From assembly GCA_009801085.1 (NCBI GenBank), contig VNWV01000008.1:1116001-1180000 (forward strand): a DNA stretch of 64,000 nt, written 5' to 3'. The DNA comes from Lasiodiplodia sp. COLG20 (Eukaryota; Ascomycota; Dothideomycetes; Botryosphaeriales; Botryosphaeriaceae). Numbering within the stretch: the first letter of the stretch is position 1; every line of letters starts with the position of its first letter. Made by a program: the position numbers and the translations under genes. Shown piece after piece: positions 44,237 to 54,490 of the stretch. Under the pieces are notes generated by a model. The model was not told the DNA's origin. It made no database searches and worked only from the letters and a program-made list of their open reading frames with translations.

Positions 44237-45301
44237 ATGCCGCGCATCCTCCGTGCCTCGCTCCGCCCCAATGCCGGCGTCCTCATCGTGCTAGGCGGCA
44301 GCGCTGCCGGTGGCTTCGGGTACCGCTACTGGGCCAGCTCGAAAGACGCGTCCACCGCCGAATCCTCGACCCTGCACCCGCTACGCTTCGCACACTACGG
44401 CATCGCCGACAAAACACCCGTCTCCTCCACAAGCAGCCTCTTCACATTACGCGCGCGCGACGTCGAGGCGACGGCACAGCAGGACCTGCAGGACGTGTGG
44501 GCGCGCTGCGTATGGAGCGTCGAGGCGAAGCAACCGCAGCTGCAGATCGCGCGCGCGTACACGCCACTGCCTCCGACCTCGTCTTCGTCTTCCGCCGAAA
44601 CGGACGGCACCGATTCCACGCAGTTTCGCTTCCTGATACGCCGCGAGCGCGGCGGCGAGGTGTCCAACTACTTGCACCGCCTGCCGCCCGACGCCACCGT
44701 CGAGCTGCGCGGCCCGCACGTCGAGTTCGAGATCCCGGAAGATGTCAGTGAGGTACTGTTCCTGGCGGGCGGGACGGGCATCGCGCCCGCTCTGCAGGTG
44801 GCGCTGGCGTTGCAGATGAGAGGGCGGGAGGCGAAGATGCGGATATTATGGGCAAATAGGAGGAGAGAGGATTGTGTTGGTGGCAGGAGCGATACGGAGG
44901 CTACACAAGGAACTGCTGGGTGGAGAAGCTGGCTGGGGTGGGGCAGGGCAGAGCGAAAGGCGGATGCTGAGCCCGTCGGTGGTGAGAAGGGTGTCATTGT
45001 GCGAGAGATTGATGCTCTCAAGCAACGCACGAGCCCTAACCAGCGGCTTGCTGTGGATTACTTTGTCGACGAGGAGAAGACCTTCATTCAGCCGTCTCAC
45101 GTTGCGCGGCATCTGCAAGAGGCGAGCAAGTCTAGAGGGAAAAGATCTGGATCACGACTCATTTTGATCTCTGGTCCTGAAGGATTCTTGGACTACTGGG
45201 CTGGTCGGAAGATATGGGCCGAGCAGGGAGAAGTCCAAGGCCCACTCAGAGGCGCTCTCTCCAAGATGGACCTTGAAGACTGGAGAGTATGGAAACTCTG
45301 A
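44237..45301 (+). CDS. CYC2: Cyc2-like mitochondrial FAD oxidoreductase, 354 aa
   Basis: Single exon. A hydrophobic N-terminal segment (AGVLIVLGGSAAGGFGYRYW) should anchor it in the mitochondrial inner membrane. The ferredoxin-reductase-type FAD domain has ARAYTPLP and EVSNYLHRL, and the NAD-binding half starts at LAGGTGIAPALQ. The C-terminus has ISGPEGFLDYWAG. Family knowledge: yeast Cyc2 is the flavoprotein that keeps haem and apocytochrome c reduced during haem attachment. The general cytochrome b5 reductase family is the alternative, but the spacer between FAD and NAD motifs and the acidic insertion resemble fungal Cyc2. No key motif is missing. Confidence 0.75.
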   Translation: MPRILRASLRPNAGVLIVLGGSAAGGFGYRYWASSKDASTAESSTLHPLRFAHYGIADKTPVSSTSSLFTLRARDVEATAQQDLQDVWARCVWSVEAKQPQLQIARAYTPLPPTSSSSSAETDGTDSTQFRFLIRRERGGEVSNYLHRLPPDATVELRGPHVEFEIPEDVSEVLFLAGGTGIAPALQVALALQMRGREAKMRILWANRRREDCVGGRSDTEATQGTAGWRSWLGWGRAERKADAEPVGGEKGVIVREIDALKQRTSPNQRLAVDYFVDEEKTFIQPSHVARHLQEASKSRGKRSGSRLILISGPEGFLDYWAGRKIWAEQGEVQGPLRGALSKMDLEDWRVWKL

Positions 45302-45360
45302 GTTTCATTCGTCACCGGGTGTGCCCCTCCGATGACGAATTCGTGTCGAACCACCACAAC

Positions 45361-45594
45361 GCTGCAGCCGATGGCTATCGCGAAGAATAGCAGAGCCCTG
45401 GAACATAGCGTAAGTATGCCTCAGCTCTTCCTCGGTTCTTATGACAAAGAACATATGTGGGTATTTGAAGTTATCGTCCAGACGTGATTGTATAATTATT
45501 AATTCTGCATTTACATCCGGATGATAGCTTCAACTACCCATGGCATGAGCAAAAAATAAATCCACGCAAGCCTTCGGCTACAGTTCCCCCCTTG
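45361..45594. mobile_element. Fold-back MITE-like element, copy 3
   Basis: The left arm has GCAGCCGATGGCTATCGCGAAG and the right arm the inverted CTTCGGCTACAG. The inner inverted pair is GGGTATTTGAAGTTATCGTCC and GGATGATAGCTTCAACTACCC. The loop is AT-rich. TA follows the right end; the left end is degenerate. It sits in the 0.8-kb gap between the Cyc2-like and MFS genes. Confidence 0.75.
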
Positions 45595-46095
45595 TATCAT
45601 ACACGGAAGGCGGCTTGCACATCTTTTGGCATACCTCCGATAAGCATGGCCAAGATCAAGTGCTGATCTTCGTCTAGCATGGGCGTTCGGGAATTCCGAC
45701 ATGTAGGTATACTGTATTTGATCAAAACTTCAGAACAATCAAAGGTGATTATTGTCATCTTGAATCTCCTCTACGCCTTCGTCTCTTAACACCGAGTTCT
45801 CTTCACCGACACCCTATCTCCTTTAGTAATGACGATAAACGGTATGGCCGGTTATCGGACATGCCGAGTCATGATGCCGCGTAGCCTTTCCGGAAGTAGC
45901 AATGGGCGACTAATCCACCTGCAGGAACACAACAGGGCCACATGAGCTCTTGCGTGCTCTAGGCCAACAGCGGAATTTCTCCCGCTGTGCTGGTAATCAT
46001 CGTCCCGACCTCGCAGAAGGTACATATCGGCACTTTCCCTACTCCAACTATGCTCTGTACCGGTCAACTTCTCCCCTACGGCGTAATCCTCAATC

Positions 46096-47913
46096 ATGGC
46101 CCAGAATGAGGATGTCGAGCGACTGGACAATAGCGGGCAAAACGAAAAGGCCAATGGCGTGACCGCATCCGCGGCCGCGCAAGCGCCTGTTGACTATGAA
46201 GCCAGGCCTGATGTGTTCTCCTCCACCGTCCAGGAGATTCTGTTTGTCTCGGTGGCGACCATGGCTATTTCCATGTCGTCCCTCCTCAACGGCGCCATAA
46301 CCGTTCTTACGTCGCAGGTTCAGGATGAGTTGAACATGACAACTGCCGAGCTCACCTGGCTGGCTGGTTCGTCGTCGTACGTTGCACCGTGGCGCGTCTT
46401 TTGCTTGTCCAACGCTGATTGTTGCTTGCAGGCTGGCTTCTGGCTCGTTCCTGTTGTTCTTCGGCCGATTGGCCGACCTCTTTGGTCGGAAAACGCTCTT
46501 CATCGGTAGCATGGCTCTTTTCGCTGTCTTCGCTATAGCAGCCGGTTTCTCCAAGACGCCTCTTCAACTCGACATCCTCAATGGTGTGATGGGTCTCATG
46601 TCCGCTGCTGCTGTTCCTCCAGCCCAAGGAATGCTTGGAAACATTTATCAGAGGCCTTCCAAACGCAAGAACAAGGTTTTCGCCTGCTTTAGTGCTGGCA
46701 ACCCCATGGGCTTCGTCTTCGGAAGTATATTCTCAGGCATTGCCGTGCAGCTGTTCAACTGGAGAGCCAGCTTCTTCCTGCTGGCCATCATCTACGTCGT
46801 CATCGTAGCCATTGCACTATTCTCCGTCCCGGTCGACCACACACAGAAGGAAACGATGTCCATGCAGGCGGTCAAGAAATTCGACGTCGTTGGCACCATC
46901 CTGACCGTGGCGGGCATCGGCATGTTTTCCGGGGCCCTGAGGTATGTCCGCCATTCCCATCATTCAACATCCCCATGATCTCCAGTACTAATGGCCATAG
47001 TCTCGGCTCCGACGCGCCCCAAGGCTGGAAAACGCCCTACGTCCTGGCACTCCTCATCATCGGCGCGTTCCTCATCGTCGCCTTCGTTTTCTGGGAGCGG
47101 TGGTGTGCCTACCCGCTCGTACCCATGTCCATCTGGCGCGACCGGGACTTCTCGCTCGTCATCACGGTGCTACTGCTCGGCTTCCTCGCCTTCCCGATCA
47201 TGGCATTCTGGATCGCGCTGTTTATGCAAAAGATCAAGAGCTACTCGGCGCTACTCGTGGCAGTGCACATGCTACCCATGGCCATCGGCGGCATCATCGT
47301 CAACGTCATCGCGGGCCTCATCATGCACCGCGTCTCCAACACTCTGCTCATGGCCGTCGGCGCCACCGCGTACGTCGCCTCCTTCCTCCTCATGGGTCTC
47401 CAACACGCCGATAGCTCCTACTGGGCCTTCATCTTCCCCGGCCTCCTGCTCGCCGTCGTCGGCGCCGACTTTGAGTTCTGCGTCGCCAACATGTACGTCA
47501 TGTCCAGCCTGCCGCCGCAGCAGCAGAGTATCGCCGGCGGCATTTTCCAGACCGTCACGAAGCTGTGCGTCACCATCGGCATGGGCATCAGCACAGCCAT
47601 CTTCGACGCGGTAGCAGCGCGGGGAACAGCCACGAGCGGATACTTTGCGAATGATCCTATTGAACCGTATGCGGCAACGTTCTTGTACTGCGCCGGGATC
47701 GCGGCAGTGGGGATTCCTCTGTGCGCGTTCTTAAAGATCGGTACGCAGGGGCATGCTGGTGGAGAGGAAACGAGCGGAGCGGCGAGTGAAAGTGGATTGG
47801 GCGGAGGTAGCACTGATGATGGAAGGGGAAATGCGAGTGCGGAAAGTGTGGTGCGGGACGAGGATGAAGGGAGAGGCGACGGTGACAAGGAAAAGCAAAA
47901 GGAAGAAGTCTAA
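46096..47913 (+). CDS. MFS transporter, DHA2 type, 567 aa
   Basis: The exons are 46096-46376, 46432-46941 and 47001-47913. It is a polytopic membrane protein with about 14 hydrophobic helices, the number typical of the drug:H+ antiporter-2 family. The motif-A loop GRLADLFGRK follows the second helix. ALNGVMGL-type and GNIYQRPSKRKNK stretches correspond to the helix 4-5 region. The N-terminal 50 residues are polar and cytosolic; the C-terminal 65 residues are acidic, Gly/Ser/Glu-rich and disordered. Relatives export toxic compounds or metal-borate in fungi, and substrate cannot be told from sequence. Introns use GTACGT and GTATGT, the second with a TACTAATG branch site. Confidence 0.88.
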
Positions 47914-48193
47914 TATTCTGGGACGGCGTCATTGTCCCAACATGTGTCGGGCCGGGGTCCAAATGATCCGTGGTGCTGACGGTTCACTGCCACAACCGCA
48001 TACAAATACTTATAGTCCCACTTAGACCTTCCACCGCCACTTCGCCACCATTTCCGATAGCAAGTTCGCTCAGCTTGTGTGTAAACTCGTGGGTTATTCC
48101 TTTGAGGGTCTGTTGAGAGAAACAATATCCCCATTTGTACAATACTCCGTTTGTATTTACCAGACGCTTACGACCTCGACCTTGCAAGCAGTC

Positions 48194-49252
48194 ATGGATT
48201 CCGCCGTAGCCACCCTTATCGAGAACTTGAAGAAAAAAGTTTCCCGCTACAAGAGTTATCTCCATCCCTTGCGGAGACTAGAACTCTGGCTTTATGGACG
48301 CAACGCATCCGCTTCTTGGCAGATGCCCTTCCTGGCTCCGAGCCCATTACTCCAACTGCCTCACGAACTTCTCCTCGAAATCGCAGCCTACCTCTCGCCC
48401 GCAGACCTCATGTCCTTACAAGACACTTCCCCACAAATACCAACCCTCATCGACACCGCCACAATCGAGTGGATCGATCGCGTCCATTATGCAAATCGCC
48501 TGCATCGTGAGGACTTCGCGCGTGCCTGCGCCGAAGAAGAAGCAGGAAACCTCTGGTACCGTCACCTCATGTGCAGCGGGTGCATGGACATCCATCCACG
48601 TTCGTGGTTCTCGCCTGCTGCTGTGCGCCGCGGGCCGTCGTACCGCCGCTGCACCATCAGCAACGCAGCGAATGGGCGCCTGTACATCTGTGCGCACTGG
48701 AGCGTCACCCACGCCGAGTTGATGGCCGTGGTCGCAGGAAGACCGCTTTCGAGCCAGCCAGGGCGTGACGGACTGATCCGCTGCCAGGACTCGGCGCACG
48801 CAGAAGATCGGAGCCGTGGCATCCGCGAAACACTCGCAGCAGTGCAGCTGTGTACATGGGAACCCTATAAGCATGGCATGGTCTTCGTGTGGCAATTCAT
48901 CTTCAACATCTGCGTCGTTCCGGGTGACGTCAAGGCGGTGCGCGATGCGTTAGCGCGGGTATGGATACCACTGTGTACGCACATTCACACGTCGGAGTTG
49001 AGTATTGTGCGTACGTCTGTGCAGAAGGCGGGAGTTGAGGGGCGGTTCTTCGACCTGCATGGGCCGGGGACCCGGAAGTACGGACGGACAGACGTACTTT
49101 TCTGTAACAGGTATGCAGGACTCACGGTCTGCTCATTGCGTCAACGTTATATTGATGACGGAATGACAGAGGTTATTTTGGAATTAGAAAGAGCTATTCC
49201 AAGGGACGCGTGTGTGGAAGACCCAAAATGGTTGGCATTGGTGGACTATTGA
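48194..49252 (+). CDS. F-box domain protein, 352 aa
   Basis: Single exon. An F-box lies at residues about 52-90 (LLQLPHELLLEIAAYLSPADLMSLQ, seen as two short blocks LPHELLLEIA and LSPADLMSLQ). F-box proteins hold targets for the SCF ubiquitin ligase through Skp1. The middle has CSGCMDIHPRSWFSP and RRCTISNAANGRLYICAHW, a cysteine-containing segment often found after the F-box in fungal proteins of this kind. The rest has no known repeats, so the target is unknown. It has its own promoter, 280 bp after the MFS gene. Confidence 0.8.
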   Translation: MDSAVATLIENLKKKVSRYKSYLHPLRRLELWLYGRNASASWQMPFLAPSPLLQLPHELLLEIAAYLSPADLMSLQDTSPQIPTLIDTATIEWIDRVHYANRLHREDFARACAEEEAGNLWYRHLMCSGCMDIHPRSWFSPAAVRRGPSYRRCTISNAANGRLYICAHWSVTHAELMAVVAGRPLSSQPGRDGLIRCQDSAHAEDRSRGIRETLAAVQLCTWEPYKHGMVFVWQFIFNICVVPGDVKAVRDALARVWIPLCTHIHTSELSIVRTSVQKAGVEGRFFDLHGPGTRKYGRTDVLFCNRYAGLTVCSLRQRYIDDGMTEVILELERAIPRDACVEDPKWLALVDY

Positions 49253-50821
49253 GAACAAGGGTGTGCCCGAATTGGGGGAGTTACCGTGCCTATCACACAA
49301 ATTATCGTTCGATATGAGCACGCATGATGCGCCATCTTGTTCATTACATGACTCTATAAACAGCTTGAATAGTTCTCTTTATGAAGCAAGAATTATGCAT
49401 ACATCAGCTTCGTAGTCCATAGTTTCCCCGTGGTTTTTTGGGATCAACTCAGTCATCTATGCTGACTAGATCGTCACGCATACGAAGGCCGTGGAAGTAT
49501 TCCGACATCCACATGGGGCTGAGGCCATAATACAGAGAGTGCCGCCCCGAGATATAGCGTAAGTATGCACCAGTTTTTTTTTTAAAAAGAAAATAATAAC
49601 CGAAAAGGACATAGATGGGTAGTTGAAGCTATCATCCGGATGCAAATGTAGAATTAATAATTATACATTAACGTCCGGGCAATAGCTTCAACTACCCATA
49701 GTATGAGCGAAAAGTAAATTCAAGCTAGCCTTCAGCTGCAATACCTCTCCGTGCGCTGTCGTAGGGTCAGTTAGCACATGAAGCGCATCTTGATCAAGGA
49801 GAGGCGCAAGGACGACGGTGAAACCCTCGCGGCGGTGTTGTCGGAAAGGCTTTTGGAAAAGGGCTGAACGTGAGTCATATTGTGGCGGATGTAGGTGAGC
49901 TCCGCGCTTTTTCCACGCTTATGATTTGGCAGTGATTTTCCATTGCCCAGGTTCGCAAGCGATTCGCTGTAGTATGGGCAAGACCAAGCCAGTCCGTAGA
50001 CCCAGTGAGTGGAGACTCAGAGTTCAGGTCCAGTGTTCAAGCAGATACTTTTACCAATCATATTCCTTCAGTGATATGAAGCAAAAGGTGCATTAAAGGA
50101 TGTGTTCACTCCCAGAATTCGTGGCCATGGTTCGAAAAGAGCATTTTTGATTGGAACTACTTAACCTTTTGTTTAACCGCAGTGAATTTTGATTTCAGGA
50201 AAATTAGGAAGCAAAATTTTCAGTGCCTGAAGTCTCCATACTTCATGTAAAGCATGTGTTCCGCATTATTGAACCTTTGCCATAACCTAAGCTAGGTTTT
50301 AGAAAAATAAGGTTCTGTGTTCGTGACTTTGCAACTACACCCGCTTAAGAAAGAAAAGAAAGGAAATCGGGAATGGGCTTTTGAAAGGGGAATGCCAGGT
50401 GGTGTAGTCAGTTCTCTTGACTTTCTGCATTTCTCTGTAGCTTAAGGTATAGTCGAAGTACCTCTAAGCCACAGAAGAGAATTGGGTGCAGTTTTGCTCT
50501 GCCAAAGCCCTGGAAAATCAAGGGATATGCACCGCTGAGAGGCAAAAATGGTAGTCGACAATTGTGAAGAGAGTAATAGCCGCATCTGCTGAAATGAGGT
50601 GTTGTCAGGTGCGGGATTTTGTTGTTGCTGAAAGTTTTCCAGAATAGCGCATCCGGATGTGAAGCGCTTGTCTGGACGAGCATGTGCTATTTTTTGCAGG
50701 ACAACCGTATCCGGAAGATAGCTTCAAGTCCGTACCTGAGACTTTAGGTGGATGAATCGTTGGTGAACAGAGTCTCTCGACATTCATGACCCCGAGCGTT
50801 CGGAGATTCGGAGGCGCAAAG
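49253..50821. other. 1.6-kb AT-rich stretch with element copy 4
   Basis: Lies between the F-box gene and the coiled-coil gene. No supported gene. It holds the fold-back element at 49533-49750. Confidence 0.5.
49533..49750. mobile_element. Fold-back MITE-like element, copy 4
   Basis: TA precedes the left end CAGAGAG. The inner inverted pair is the clearest in the window: ATGGGTAGTTGAAGCTATCA at 49615 and GCAATAGCTTCAACTACCCA at 49679. A block AGCGTAAGTATGC in the left arm is shared with copy 3. The right boundary is approximate. Confidence 0.75.
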
Positions 50822-52179
50822 TCAGCCCTCGAGGAAGACGACAGCTTTCGTAATAAAACGGGTTGTCTCGAAGTTCTCCCCGTTGCTGTCCCCATGCTTC
50901 TTGACCGCGGGGCTTACGACAAGCTTGATCCTTTTTCCATTGCATGACTCGTCCTCATCATCGTCAAGTTTGACCAAGCGGTCGGCTTCGAGCTTTGACG
51001 AGTGTACATCGAAGCCCATACCGAGCAATTCGGAAGGACTGTGCCAGAAGTAATCCGCGCGTTGCAACTGCAGACGAGAGAAAAGCTTCAAAGCTCTGAG
51101 GACCAGACCTCTGAGCTCTGAGATGCATATCTCCTCTTCACTCTTTTCCATGTCCCGGAGGAATAAGTGTGCCGGTCCGCGCTGAACTTCACCCTTGGTA
51201 TAATCGAGAAGGTCTGTAGCGTTTTCTACTGGGAACTGCTTGTTAACCCACAGGTCAGGGCTTTCTGGATCCATGAAGATGCTTTTGAAAAGCAGAGCTC
51301 GCCACGTGTGCGCCTCAACAACATTGCCTATTCCATGTCAGCATTGGTCCTTGCTACCACTCTTTAGTTGATTGACATACAGTTGCAGAGCCTGGAGAAG
51401 ATATCTCTCAATATGTTCGCAACTACGCCATCGTTATGGGCTTCTCCAGGCTTGCTGAATATATAGAAATGGTTGTGGAACATCGAACTGTTGAGGATTT
51501 CCGAAACCAAACCTGCAAGAATGAGGAATGGGTGCTTGAAGCTGTAGAAGTCGTCCCAAGACGCGAAGAACGCGACCTTTGAGACGGCTTTGCCGACATG
51601 GTTGCGGTTCTCGGTGTTAAGCTCGCGGAAATTTTCCAGGGATTTGACGCAGTATGTCTTGGCCCAACGCCGGACATCCTTGTAGAGTTGGGCGAGGGTG
51701 TCGTGAATCTTGGAGTCTTCCTCGACGAACCATCCGGTCTGAGATTGCTTGAATGAACTGAGCTGTGCCTGTCTCAGGTCCGCGATCGACGAGTCCAGCT
51801 TTCCTTGACATGCTTCAAGTTCGCGAGTAAGAAAGGCATTATGCTTCTTCAGTGAAATAACCATGTTCATGACCGTTCCTTCTTCTTCTTTGGTGTAATC
51901 CCCCTCAGAGCCTTCCTTCCGAAGGATTTTGTGGAGCTCTATGAAATGCTCTTTGAGAGCCGCATACTTTTGCTCCATCTTGCATAGCTTTTGTTGCAAA
52001 ATGTGGTTCTCATTCTCTAGCTTGCGAGTTGCTTCTTCGATTACCTCCCTAGAATGGTTTCCATCGGCTTCAAGATCGTGGTGGTCAGGTGAGGTGGACG
52101 GTGTTGTAACCGAAGTCTGCGCAGAGCTTGCGCGTGCGGGTGGTTTAGGCTTGAGAATAGCCGTTATCAAGCTAGGCAT
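50822..52179 (-). CDS. Coiled-coil protein, 434 aa
   Basis: The exons are 52179-51381 and 51327-50822, with a 53-nt phase-1 intron (GTATGT ... GCTGACATGG ... TAG). Start: the first in-frame ATG (52179). Residues 45-140 are a coiled coil (RKLENENHILQQKLCKMEQK and later TRELEACQGKLD). The remainder is alpha-helical and globular in composition (WAKTYCVKSLENF, DDFYSFKHPFLILAGLVSEIL), without a family I know. The C-terminus has a short basic KRIKLVV that could be a nuclear signal. It is divergent from the HSPA12-like gene, with 338 bp between starts. Proteins of this general form are common unknowns in filamentous ascomycetes. Confidence 0.78.
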
Positions 52180-52517
52180 TTTGCTGAGGTTGGGGTTTGG
52201 GGTTGTTTGGGTGATGTGCAATGTACTGGGTCGTTGGTGTTTTGAGAGGGCGGCGACGTAGAAGCGGACGCTGGAAGGCGCAGAATTATGAAGATGCCCA
52301 AAGAACCATCACCGGACAGGGAAAACGCTTGTCCGTGCCTGCCAGTTCCGGAAGTCACCATTCGCTTATGCCACTCAGGGTCCTTTCGCGCGCATTTAGA
52401 CGACCACCGGGTGCATCCTCTGACACCTTCCAAACACCCGCCCTCCACGAGCGCGCCCACTTTTGCGAAGCGACTCACTGGACGCTGACTGCGCTGCGCA
52501 GCTGTCTTGCATCCACC
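52180..52517. promoter_or_regulatory. Divergent promoter, coiled-coil and Hsp70-like genes
   Basis: This 338-bp region separates the two starts. No TATA box or heat-shock element (paired nGAAn) stands out by eye. Confidence 0.4.
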
Positions 52518-54490
52518 ATGACGGACAATCGTCTGAAGATCATCGTCGGCCTCGACTATGGCACGACTTTCTCTGGTATGCACTTCACCTCAACTATCGT
52601 CCATTCCGACTCACAACAACCCAGGTATTAGCTACGTCACCTCCAATGAGATCAGCATAGATAAGATCGAGGTCATCAATCAATGGCCTGGTACATCCGA
52701 GACCGTTTCCAAGGTACCGACCAGGATGGCGTACGCTTCGGAAAACAAAAACTTTTATGTTAACAAGTGGGGCTTTGCGGTCACTTCCGGCATGGAATCG
52801 TACCTCTGGACCAAGCTGCTTCTCGACCGTGGTACCACGGCTGCTGAGCTTGACGATCCTGCGCTGAAGGACTTGTTCGGCAGGGGCATGCTGAAGCTAC
52901 CTCGCGACAAGAGTGCCCAGGACGTCTGCACCGACTATCTCATGGGCCTTTATGACTACATGGTCAGCGTTCTCTGCAAGAAGTACTCTCCAGAAGTGTA
53001 TGCTGTTACGCCCATCGAGTGTTGGATCACCGTGCCCGCCATTTGGAGCGATGCAGCAAAGGAAGCGACCAGGTTGGCTGCTCTCAAGGCTGGCTTTGGC
53101 TCTAGGCACTTCGACAAGGTAAACATCATACCAGAGCCTGAGGCTGCCGCTCTGGCTGCACTTAAGCCTCACCTGGACGCAGATTCTATTGATCCTATTA
53201 GTCCTGGTGAGAATGTGCTCGTCTGCGACTGTGGAGGAGGCACTGTGGACATTACGACCTACACTATCCTCGAGACCACCCCTCGCCTTCAGTTCCAGGA
53301 AGTCTGCGTCGGTATCGGCGCTAAGTGTGGCTCTACTTACATCGATCGCAACTTCAACATGTGGATGGTCAACAAGTTCGGCGAGGCTTACACCTCCCTC
53401 TCCCAGAAGAAGCGTGGTGCTGGTAGCGCCTTCATGAGGTCTTTTGAGGCCCAGAAGAAGACTTTCGGCAGCAAGCTACTTGGTCGTGGCGACCAGAAGT
53501 ATATCGAGATCGACCACATTGCCATGCACGTCCCGTCTTCTTCCCGCTACGATAGTGACGAAGCGGTAGTCAACCTCACCTGGTATGTACTCTACCTTGG
53601 GATCGTTACGTTTTACCATTGCGTTGAATTCATTACTGACTGCCTCAAGGCACGATATGAAAAGTTTCTTTGATCCTGTTATCAGAGACATCACTCAGCT
53701 TGTGAGCGCCCAAGCTGAGCACGCGAAGAAGGACCAGCACCAGATTGACCGCATCATCCTTGTCGGCGGGTTTGGAGACTCTGACTACCTTAACGAGTGC
53801 ATGAGGATCTGGTGCACGCAGAACGGCTCCATCAAGCTTACCTGTCCGCCTCAGTGCCAGGCCACTGTGGTTCGAGGCGCAGCCTTACGTGGTCTTGAAG
53901 GCCTCACTCCGCTGTATCGACAGGCTCGCCGCCACTACGGCTACCACGTGGGCAAAGCTTTCAGGCAGGGCATCGATCCTGAGAGCAAGGCTTACTTGTG
54001 CAAGTTCGACGGCTCAAAGCTTTGCCGTAATAGGGTGGACTGGGCTCTCCAGAAGGTGCGGAATACACTATTTTCTTTTCACACATGATGCTAATGATAT
54101 GATACACAGGGCCAGATGATTGACTCTAACACTACGGCTACCTTCGAACTGTGCTACACCCATATCGATGACGGCATTGGTACACCTTGCTGCCGCATGA
54201 CTCTGTTCTGCTGTTGCCGCGATGAGGCGCCTGACTATATGGACAACTCCTGTGTTGAGAGTGTTGGCGTGGTCAGCGTCCATTTCAAGAAGGCGGACGT
54301 CCAGAAAGCTCAAAAGCGCTACAACAAGGAACTCCAGAAGTATGTCTTTAGTCTCAGCTTTACAGTCGAGATGAAGTTGGACACCGAACAGGGTACTCTG
54401 TCGTTCCAATCCTTCGTGAACAACAAGAAGGCCGGCCGCGCGGTCATCAACTATACTCAGATCGAGCACAGTCCTGTCGCCATGTACTGA
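52518..54490 (+). CDS. HSPA12-type Hsp70-like ATPase, 600 aa
   Basis: The exons are 52518-52575, 52625-53582, 53650-54055 and 54110-54490. The actin/Hsp70 ATPase fold is clear: phosphate 1 loop GLDYGTTFSG (residues 11-20), connect region IIPEPEAAALAAL, phosphate 2 loop CDCGGGTVDITTY and adenosine loop ILVGGFGDSDYL. There is no canonical substrate-binding domain with an EEVD end; the C-terminal 180 residues are distinct, as in HSPA12A/B relatives, a group much expanded in filamentous fungi. Client and role are unknown. Intron 1 interrupts the phosphate 1 loop (phase 1, after FS). It is cytosolic by lack of signals. Confidence 0.9.
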
